The notes under the pieces were generated by a model. That model was not told the origin of the DNA, searched no databases, and saw only the letters and a list, made by a program, of their open reading frames with translations. Shown piece by piece: positions 1 through 4,608 of a stretch of 6,194 nucleotides of DNA. How positions within the stretch are numbered: position 1 is the stretch's first letter; each line of letters begins with the position of its first letter. The stretch comes from Candidatus Zixiibacteriota bacterium. Lineage in GTDB: Bacteria > Zixibacteria > MSB-5A5 > GN15 > FEB-12. A program made the translations under genes and the position numbers. The stretch covers positions 1-6,194 of the forward strand of contig DAOSXA010000019.1 of the NCBI GenBank assembly GCA_035380245.1. Reading direction: 5' to 3'.

Positions 1-28
1 ACGGGAATATGTGCGCGTTGCTTATTGA

Positions 29-47
29 CACGTCTCGGAGAGACGTG
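29..47. repeat. Short perfect hairpin
   Basis: CACGTCTC and GAGACGTG (8 bp, perfect) with loop GGA. It belongs to the same palindrome-dense tail as the elements at 66-114 and 130-164. Confidence 0.5.
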
Positions 48-65
48 CCCTACAATTAGCTGTAA

Positions 66-114
66 GTCGAAATCCCCTGTCCGCCGAAGGCGGATCGCGA
101 AGCGAGGTTTCGAC
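66..114. repeat. 49-nt three-way-junction palindromic element
   Basis: Outer arms GTCGAAA (66-72) and TTTCGAC (108-114) are perfectly complementary. Inside are two complete hairpins back to back: TCCGCC-GAA-GGCGGA (80-94) and TCGC-GAA-GCGA (95-105), both with a GAA loop. Such compound symmetry is typical of dispersed intergenic palindromic repeats; copies elsewhere in the genome cannot be checked here. Confidence 0.6.
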
Positions 115-129
115 AACAAACGGGGTCAT

Positions 130-164
130 AGCAGCGCAGGTTCCTTGGAACCTGCGATCCTGCT
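130..164. repeat. Long palindromic hairpin after the Yip1-family gene
   Basis: CGCAGGTTCC and GGAACCTGCG (135-156) form a 10-bp perfect inverted repeat separated by two bases. Flanking AGCAG and CTGCT extend it by five pairs, with a three-base bulge (157-159). No T-run follows on either strand, so it is more like a mobile or REP-type intergenic repeat than an intrinsic terminator. Confidence 0.6.
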
Positions 165-167
165 GTC

Positions 168-200
168 TTTGCGAGGAGCAAGGCGACGAAGCAATCTCGA
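168..200. repeat. Possible dispersed 'gcgaggagc...gacgaagcaatctc' repeat
   Basis: This stretch, next to the Yip1-family stop, resembles from memory a motif (TTGCGAGGAGC, then GACGAAGCAATCTC) that recurs in intergenic regions of many unrelated bacterial genomes. Only one copy lies in this window. Together with the three palindromes it makes 1-207 a noncoding repeat-rich tail without a supportable gene. Confidence 0.4.
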
Positions 201-207
201 CCAACAA

Positions 208-966
208 CTACGATATCTGTATCAATCGTCCGACAAACATGTTGATCAAGAGCCAGATGGCCCACAAATAACTTACGGTAACGGCCGCAAGCCGCTTGCT
301 TGCTCCGCCGGCTCGCGGCAGACCGATGATCAAGAGACTTACGATCCAGACATTCCCCAGATCCAGTTGGAAAAGCAGGTTGTAAAGAGGAGAGTCCTTC
401 CATTCCGGCGGAAGAACCACCGCCGGCCCGAGAGTGATAAGACAGGTCCCCTTCGCAAAGGTGAGCCCGCTGACGACAAGCGCTTCGGGAATCTGGACGA
501 GAAACGCCAGAGCCACGACCGACAGCACGGCCGTGAACCGCGAGCGATCGACTCCGAACAGCAGACCGAGCCAGATGAAGAACGCCGCCGGGACTATTTG
601 CATAATTTTGGCCAGAGCAACAAAACCCAGACCGTAGGCTATTCCGGACCATTCCCAGCCGGGAACTCGCTGCGCGTCGATGTTATCTTGATAGGCCTGG
701 ACCTCCTGAGGCGACAGCGACGCATCGCTCCGAATCCTCCGCTCGGCATCGTCCAGGCGGACGTCGTTGGTGACCAGGAGCTGTGTGAAGGCCGTGACGA
801 TGACGAGCAGCAAGGGCAAGATCCAGCACGGTTTCGTTGCAACGGCGCGGAACGACCTGCCCGGCTCGTGATAGATCCCCGCCATGATCCGGAGCTTCGA
901 GAGTGGTTTCGTCGTCTCCTGTACAGTATCCGCGTTCGCGGGCTGCGGAACGGTAATTTCGTTCAT
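208..966 (-). CDS. Yip1-family integral membrane protein
   Basis: 252-aa membrane protein starting 22 nt after the permease stop, with AAGGGAAG before its ATG, so it is probably the last gene of the same transcript. A soluble N-terminus leads to IYHEPGRSFRAVATKPCWILPLL at about 31-53, the arrangement seen at the start of bacterial Yip1 domains (a short Pro-containing segment, then helix 1). Four more hydrophobic stretches follow at about 108-138, 144-168, 205-217 and 226-250; residues 66-105 form a charged extracytoplasmic or cytoplasmic loop. It stops with TAG. The function of bacterial Yip1-family proteins is poorly defined, and they are often found near ABC-2 transporters. Here it could assist the transporter or contribute to self-protection; that is inference. 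No catalytic motif seen. Confidence 0.78.
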   Translation of the reverse strand: MNEITVPQPANADTVQETTKPLSKLRIMAGIYHEPGRSFRAVATKPCWILPLLLVIVTAFTQLLVTNDVRLDDAERRIRSDASLSPQEVQAYQDNIDAQRVPGWEWSGIAYGLGFVALAKIMQIVPAAFFIWLGLLFGVDRSRFTAVLSVVALAFLVQIPEALVVSGLTFAKGTCLITLGPAVVLPPEWKDSPLYNLLFQLDLGNVWIVSLLIIGLPRAGGASKRLAAVTVSYLWAIWLLINMFVGRLIQIS

Positions 967-988
967 ATTTCTTCCCTTGCAGATTGAA

Positions 989-1792
989 TCAGTAATGTGC
1001 TAGGGTTCCCGCCTTTCGGGCGCGGTCGAATCCAAGGCGAACGGCCAGGAAGCCGGCCGGAAGTGTTACCAACGACATGATCAGAAGCAAACCCAGCTGT
1101 TGGGAGATCTCGGCCGTGGAGGCGCTCTGTATTAGCGTCAGTCTCAGGGCGTGCAGGGCATGGGTGGTCGGCAGCATCCACGATACCGTTTGCAGCCAGG
1201 GCGGCAGGTATTCGACCGGAAACAACACGCCGCTCAAGAGTCCGGTCAGAGTCGTAAAGGCCCAGGTGATCGGGTCGCCGACCTTGGTAACGATGATTAC
1301 TCCGGCGCTCATGAGGCCTATCCCGGAAAGCGAGGTTATCGTCAAGACAATGACCAGCGCGGCCGCCGCAAGGTTAACGTCCATCGGGATGCCGAATACG
1401 AAGATCACGATCAGGAGCAGCAGCGTTACGTTGACGACGGCCTGCAGGAAGCTTACCAGACCGGCGTAGATCAGAACCAACTCCAGGCGCGTGTTGGAGA
1501 GCAGCAGATATTCGAGAGTTCCCATCTGCTGTTCGGATCGAATCGTCCCTTGGAACGAGTTGAGCGACACCCCCACGAACGAGGTGAAGGCGCTGCCGAT
1601 GATCAGATAGGCGAGCAGATTGCCGCCGTACTGCTGCAACGCCGGAAAGGTGTTGCCGTCCTCGAGGAACTGACCCATGAACGAGAACTGCAACAAACCG
1701 ACAAAACCGCCCACGACGCCGAGGGCAAGGGCGGTCTTGTAGCTGAACATGGTAACGATCATACGCTTGAGGAACAGAAAGATCTTGTACAC
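989..1792 (-). CDS. ABC-2 type transporter permease
   Basis: 267-aa integral membrane protein with about six helices (roughly 22-40, 60-78, 103-135, 141-169, 175-192 and 232-250). It carries GTLEYLLLS at 91-99 in the position of the ABC-2 coupling helix (usual GTLE.LL), and FPVEYLPPWLQ followed by LP.THALHALR at 191-217, both hallmarks of ABC-2 permeases. The GTG start has GGAGG 7 nt upstream and lies only 2 nt after the ATPase stop, so the two are co-translated partners. A much longer frame upstream overlaps the ATPase and is not real. A single permease gene with one ATPase implies a homodimeric half-transporter pair. Role by context: peptide export or producer immunity; no dedicated leader-peptidase domain is present. 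Confidence 0.93.
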   Translation of the reverse strand: MYKIFLFLKRMIVTMFSYKTALALGVVGGFVGLLQFSFMGQFLEDGNTFPALQQYGGNLLAYLIIGSAFTSFVGVSLNSFQGTIRSEQQMGTLEYLLLSNTRLELVLIYAGLVSFLQAVVNVTLLLLIVIFVFGIPMDVNLAAAALVIVLTITSLSGIGLMSAGVIIVTKVGDPITWAFTTLTGLLSGVLFPVEYLPPWLQTVSWMLPTTHALHALRLTLIQSASTAEISQQLGLLLIMSLVTLPAGFLAVRLGFDRARKAGTLAHY

Positions 1793-1794
1793 GG

Positions 1795-2739
1795 TCAATC
1801 CTCCCGAGCCAGGGCGAGAAATACATCTTCCAGCGAGGCCTCTTCGGTCCGGGTCGAGGCAATCGGCAGTCCCGTCCGTGAAACCGCATATAGAGCGGCG
1901 TTCACGTTGAACTTGCCGTTGTAGTTGATTTCGAGCTCGTGATCGACGAAGGAGAGACCGTCGATTTCGGTCGCTCGTCGTATATCTCCCGTTAGGCAAC
2001 GCCGCTGCAAGTCGGTGATCTTCGCCGATGAGTCGAAACGGATCGTCAATCGTTTTTTCCTGATCAGCGCCTTATACTCCGCCACCGTCCCCACCCGCGT
2101 GAGTCGCCCCCTTTTCAAAAAGCCAACCCGATCGGACAGACGTTCCGCCTCGGCGAGATCGTGGGTGGTGAGCAGGATTGTGCGGCCCCTCTCCTTCAAA
2201 TCGCCGACAATCCGACGGATGCTTCCGGCCGACTCCGGATCAACGCTGCTGGTCGGCTCGTCGAGGAGCAGCACCGGCGGGTCGTGCAGCAGGGCGCGAG
2301 CAAGATTGAGCCGTTTGCGCATGCCGGAGCTGAAGCGCATGAACTGCAGATCGGAGTCCCCGGTTAGACCGACAAGATCAAGCACCTCGGCAACGCGATG
2401 CTTCAGTCGCGCTCGGCCGAGGCCATAGAGTCCTCCGAAAAACTCGAGATTCTGTGCCCCTGAGAGGCGGAAATAGAAGGTCCGCTCATCGCCGAGGACG
2501 AGCCCCAGCGACCGGCGCGCCTTCGACTCGGCCCGGCGCAGGTCGAAGCCGCAGACGGCAACGTCGCCCTGCCGGGGCAGGATCAGCCCCGATAGAACTC
2601 GAATCAGCGTGGTTTTTCCGGCGCCGTTCGGCCCGAGCAGGCAGAAGATCTCTCCCGGCCGCACCTCAAACGAGACCGCTTCCAGCGCACAATCCTCTCG
2701 CTTGGGATAACGATAATGAATGTCGTTAAGGTGTATCAC
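1795..2739 (-). CDS. ABC transporter ATP-binding protein
   Basis: 314-aa nucleotide-binding subunit, expected to dimerise and drive the permease encoded next. Walker A GPNGAGKTT is at 36-44, the signature FSSGM at 136-140 replaces LSGGQ, Walker B VLLLDEP is at 156-162, and the switch His is 193 in LLTTHD. The Q-loop region (GDERTFYFRLSG, about 83-94, then QNLEFFGGLYGL) has no canonical Gln, as in ABC-2 drug or polysaccharide exporters. The C-terminal ~95 residues end SLEDVFLAL, typical of ATPases paired with ABC-2 permeases. The start is GTG, 14 nt inside the end of the CPBP-like gene, giving MIHLNDIHYRYPK; no strong Shine-Dalgarno is visible, consistent with translational coupling. Substrate not determinable; by context, export of, or immunity to, the modified peptide. 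Confidence 0.95.
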   Translation of the reverse strand: MIHLNDIHYRYPKREDCALEAVSFEVRPGEIFCLLGPNGAGKTTLIRVLSGLILPRQGDVAVCGFDLRRAESKARRSLGLVLGDERTFYFRLSGAQNLEFFGGLYGLGRARLKHRVAEVLDLVGLTGDSDLQFMRFSSGMRKRLNLARALLHDPPVLLLDEPTSSVDPESAGSIRRIVGDLKERGRTILLTTHDLAEAERLSDRVGFLKRGRLTRVGTVAEYKALIRKKRLTIRFDSSAKITDLQRRCLTGDIRRATEIDGLSFVDHELEINYNGKFNVNAALYAVSRTGLPIASTRTEEASLEDVFLALARED

Positions 2740-3484
2740 TTACCGTAGTCCCCGTCTTGCTCGTGCTTGAGGCCGCGCCTGCATACTTCGCCAACAGGGC
2801 CAGGGCGAAATAGATGGCCAGGCTGAGAAACGGATTGAATGTGAAAGAGTTGAGAATCGCTGCCGGAAAGAGCGGCACAACCAGCACCAGCAATATGGAA
2901 CGCATTTCATAGAAAGCGTAGGTCAGCGTTGCCTGCCAGAGCAACCATCCGGCGAGCCGGCTCGATATCGGTGCGCCCTGAGGCCACCGCAAAACGGTGA
3001 TGACAGCCGCACTGATCAAGACGGCGGCAATCAGCCCCTTCTGGCTGCTCCCGAGCCACACGACGAGGCAGCTTGTCAGCATCACTCGCATGAGGAGCTC
3101 GTCGGACATCAGCCGGAAGGTATTTGCTAGTGACGTCAGAAGGTACTGCTTACCGGGGCCCGGTTGACCGAAGAAGTGGTCAAGCACGAGCAGCAATAAT
3201 AGTACCAGCCCGGTTATCCAGACGGCCCTGTTCAACCGGAGTCCCCAGTCGCGCGCCGTCCATTGTCCTTGCCGGACGCCGAAGGCCATCACCACGGCAA
3301 TTGCTGTCATGACCAGGGCTTCGACACCGAGATGCAGTTTCGCACTCGCCTCGCCTGCGACGATATCATCCTGCAAACCCCAATGACTGCCCGAAATCAG
3401 CCTCGCGAGAGCATAGACGACCACCATCGTAACTCCAACTAGAGCTGCACGGCGCTTCATCGCATCTCCACAGTCCGTAGTCAT
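2726..3484 (-). CDS. CPBP-like (CAAX protease/bacteriocin-processing) membrane protein, degenerate
   Basis: 252-aa polytopic membrane protein. Hydrophobic segments lie at about 13-30, 52-70, 86-102, 134-146, 149-165, 179-192, 197-214 and 218-235. WGLRL (80-84) precedes the core, and DELLMR (128-133) sits where CPBP family members carry EExxxR, followed by a WLG turn and hydrophobic helix as in that family. The later His-containing CPBP motifs are not evident: VLRWPQ falls where FxxxH is expected, and FPAAILN where the final His/Asn motif is expected. Catalysis is therefore doubtful and the assignment tentative. The chosen ATG has GGAGAGGA upstream; an ATG at 3460 is an alternative. Its end overlaps the ABC ATPase start by 14 nt. 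CPBP proteins in peptide loci serve in processing or self-immunity (as proposed for SkfC), and either role fits here. Confidence 0.6.
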   Translation of the reverse strand: MTTDCGDAMKRRAALVGVTMVVVYALARLISGSHWGLQDDIVAGEASAKLHLGVEALVMTAIAVVMAFGVRQGQWTARDWGLRLNRAVWITGLVLLLLLVLDHFFGQPGPGKQYLLTSLANTFRLMSDELLMRVMLTSCLVVWLGSSQKGLIAAVLISAAVITVLRWPQGAPISSRLAGWLLWQATLTYAFYEMRSILLVLVVPLFPAAILNSFTFNPFLSLAIYFALALLAKYAGAASSTSKTGTTVSDTP

Positions 3485-3562
3485 AATGAATCCTCTCCTG
3501 CTGGGTGGTTCAATGTGTCTCAATCTGCATCTGCGGCCAACGCCGAGTCAAGTTCAAAGAGC

Positions 3563-3601
3563 CATGGGCTGCCGTGGGGCTTTGTCCCTCGACAGCCCAT
3601 G
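3563..3601 (-). promoter_or_regulatory. Strong stem-loop between the precursors and the membrane/ABC genes
   Basis: In the 176-nt gap after precursor D, CATGGGCTGTCG and CGGCAGCCCATG pair over 12 bp (one G-U wobble) around a 15-nt loop that can add GGG/CCC. The next bases (GCTCTTTG) are not a proper U-tract, so full intrinsic termination is doubtful. As inference, it is placed where an operon would separate abundant precursor RNA from scarcer transporter RNA, by partial termination or by processing and 3'-end protection. The rest of 3485-3660 shows no gene. Confidence 0.5.
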
Positions 3602-3657
3602 CGGTGCAAGTCAGGCCTGCCTATCAGAGTCACACACACGTTGTCGAGGTGCCGAGG

Positions 3658-3676
3658 CCATCAGTCACACTGATGG
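3658..3676 (-). repeat. Perfect hairpin overlapping the precursor D stop codon
   Basis: On the minus strand CCATCAGT and ACTGATGG form an 8-bp perfect inverted repeat with loop GTG. The TGA stop of precursor D lies in the 3' arm. No T-run follows, so it is not a classical intrinsic terminator. It could stabilise the 3' end of a precursor message. Confidence 0.45.
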
Positions 3677-3810
3677 TCGGGGTCACACCTGCCAGAGCAG
3701 TAAATGAAACAGAAGATCGGGTCGCAAATGTCCAGGAAACATCTCGGAGGACAATCGCTGGTGTCGCTCAGTCCATCGGTCTCAGTCATTGGGTACACCA
3801 GCCAGTTCAT
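3661..3810 (-). CDS. Cys-rich RiPP precursor peptide D (49 aa)
   Basis: Small gene starting at the ATG at 3810, with GGAGAG 7 nt upstream. An in-frame GTG at 3879 would add 23 residues but would bury the conserved leader, so I reject it. The leader MNWLVYP then TETDGLSD parallels precursor A (MNWLIQP then GEDGLSS). The core has seven Cys at 20, 24, 29, 34, 38, 42 and 48, with spacings x3, x4, x4, x3, x3, x5. Precursor A has a Cys subset with x3, x4, x4, x4, x3, x5, while most other core residues differ. Both keep D-x-Q-C near the end. The peptide ends QCD, as precursor C ends DCD. Predicted to be modified by the radical SAM enzyme; the mature structure is unknown. Confidence 0.85.
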   Translation of the reverse strand: MNWLVYPMTETDGLSDTSDCPPRCFLDICDPIFCFIYCSGRCDPDHQCD

Positions 3811-3914
3811 ATTCACACTCTCCAGTCTGAGGTTATGAGGTATTAACACATCAAAAGGCTCGCTGCACGGGGCACTCACTTGGAACAGCGCCAGAGAGAA
3901 CGCCCAACATCGTT

Positions 3915-4076
3915 CTAGTCACAATCGTAGATCACTAAGTGCTCGCATAGGAATCCCGCTCCCCAGCACCCTATGACTATTCCGATGACAGCCACCAGAA
4001 TACCGGCACATAATTGCGGCTGGTCTGACTCGTCTGGCGATTCAGTCGCAGGTCTTGGGGTTACAATCCAATCCAT
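3915..4076 (-). CDS. Hydrophobic Cys-containing RiPP precursor peptide C (53 aa)
   Basis: Small gene with GGAGG 10 nt upstream of its ATG, located 122 nt after the end of precursor B. The N-terminus MDWIVTP matches the array leader M-x-W-[IL]-x2-P and is followed by an acidic, Pro/Ser-rich stretch to about residue 21. The C-terminal half is a glycine-rich hydrophobic segment (about 24-43, with VIGIVIG and WGAGF) carrying Cys23, Cys37, Cys44 and Cys52, and it ends YDCD. This differs strongly from the hydrophilic Cys-dense cores of A and D and resembles in composition membrane-active bacteriocin-type peptides; that comparison is inference. The gene stops with TAG. Probable function: substrate of the adjacent maturase after leader recognition. 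Alternative: an unrelated single-pass membrane peptide, made less likely by the shared leader. Confidence 0.78.
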   Translation of the reverse strand: MDWIVTPRPATESPDESDQPQLCAGILVAVIGIVIGCWGAGFLCEHLVIYDCD

Positions 4077-4198
4077 AATACTTCGCCCTCCATTAGATTA
4101 TTGCACAAAATGCGATATTCGGGGTCAGATCGCTCGACCCTCTGCCTAATCCACTGTTTACACCAAACGAAACCGGTACCACCGTCACGTCTATCGGA

Positions 4199-4297
4199 CT
4201 ACGGGCAGCAAATGTCGGCCCGATTTGTCCCGTTAATGTTGAACATGCAGCAAAGAGATGCAAGGATATCGCCTACCGGTCCCGCCCTCTATGTCAT
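4199..4297 (-). pseudogene. RiPP precursor B with an amber codon at position 3 (broken or recoded)
   Basis: A near-perfect Shine-Dalgarno (AGGAGGTGA, AGGAGG 8 nt before the ATG at 4297) precedes ATG ACA TAG. Read through the TAG, the frame gives MT*RAGPVGDILASLCC, then a core ending DICCP and a second TAG at 4201-4199. Aligned without gaps to precursor A, it matches at M1, P7, D10, L12, S14, L15 and C16, and the TAG falls exactly on the Trp3 that A, C and D all keep. One base change (TGG to TAG) would explain it. The predicted 32-residue product has Cys at 16, 17, 30 and 31. Most likely it is a recently inactivated paralogue; a sequencing error or stop-codon recoding is possible. A TAG also ends precursor C and the Yip1-family gene, which argues against general TAG reassignment. 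Confidence 0.7.
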
Positions 4298-4301
4298 AAA
4301 T

Positions 4302-4317
4302 ATCACCTCCTCGTGAT
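4302..4317 (-). promoter_or_regulatory. Shine-Dalgarno of precursor B within a small stem-loop
   Basis: On the minus strand ATCAC and GTGAT (5 bp, perfect) flank the loop GAGGAG, so the ribosome-binding purines sit in a hairpin loop and its 3' arm. It is the strongest Shine-Dalgarno in the precursor array although the gene behind it is interrupted at codon 3. The stem is short and may be coincidental. Confidence 0.4.
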
Positions 4318-4392
4318 CCGCGGATTATGCTGCCTCCCGTGCTCGGGTTCTACCTCACACCGTAATCGGCGCCGTATAGCTCGGCTTGATGA

Positions 4393-4572
4393 TCATAGCT
4401 GCGGATCGTAAGGACCTCTCGTGGCACAGAACAGCCAGCATTGGCCATCCTTGGGACAGTAGCTGATGCACTTCGCGCAATAGCACGTTTCATTGCAACA
4501 TGTGCCGATAAGGCAGAAGCCCCCGCATAGTGAACTAAGTCCGTCTTCTCCAGGCTGAATTAGCCAATTCAT
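4393..4572 (-). CDS. Cys-rich RiPP precursor peptide A (59 aa)
   Basis: Small peptide, too short for usual gene finders, starting 36 nt after the maturase stop with GAGAGGA 5 nt before its ATG. It begins MNWLIQPGEDGLSS, a leader shared with peptides C and D below (M-x-W-x3-P), and continues into a core with ten Cys at 16, 20, 25, 26, 30, 32, 35, 39, 45 and 49. The core also has Gly, aromatic residues and a short non-Cys tail ending GPYDPQL. It has no signal peptide or membrane helix. Position next to a SPASM radical SAM enzyme plus the shared leader make it a likely substrate of that enzyme. It matches no precursor family I can name; SCIFF and other Cys-rich maturase substrates are comparable in kind only. 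A small metal-binding protein is the main alternative. Confidence 0.85.
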   Translation of the reverse strand: MNWLIQPGEDGLSSLCGGFCLIGTCCNETCYCAKCISYCPKDGQCWLFCATRGPYDPQL

Positions 4573-4608
4573 GCGATTCCTCTCTATTGGATGCGTTCCT
4601 TTAACGCG

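Noticed and set aside
25..56. TTGACA and TACAAT resembling a plus-strand sigma-70 promoter
   Set aside because: The spacing is 20 bases instead of about 17, the pair straddles a palindrome, and no plus-strand gene follows.
25..987. Long plus-strand frame across the Yip1-family gene
   Set aside because: Its translation is charged, repetitive and low in hydrophobic structure, as expected of the antisense of a membrane-protein gene; the minus frame has a Shine-Dalgarno and a recognisable domain.
1793..1999. Long upstream extension of the ABC permease frame
   Set aside because: It overlaps the ATPase C-terminus in another frame; the GTG at 1792 with GGAGG 7 nt upstream is the natural start.
3811..3879. 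N-terminal extension of precursor D from an in-frame GTG
   Set aside because: The ATG at 3810 has a good Shine-Dalgarno and starts exactly at the shared MNWL leader; the extension lacks similarity to the other precursors.
4121..4140. Small bulged hairpin (GGGTC/GACCC) between precursors B and C
   Set aside because: Only five perfect pairs with a bulged extension and no T-run; within chance expectation.
4061..4198. Continuation of the precursor B frame past its second TAG to a TAA inside precursor C, suggesting double amber readthrough
   Set aside because: The open stretch is short enough to occur by chance, lacks similarity to the other cores, and runs into the start of precursor C. TAG also ends precursor C and the Yip1-family gene, so general reassignment is not supported.
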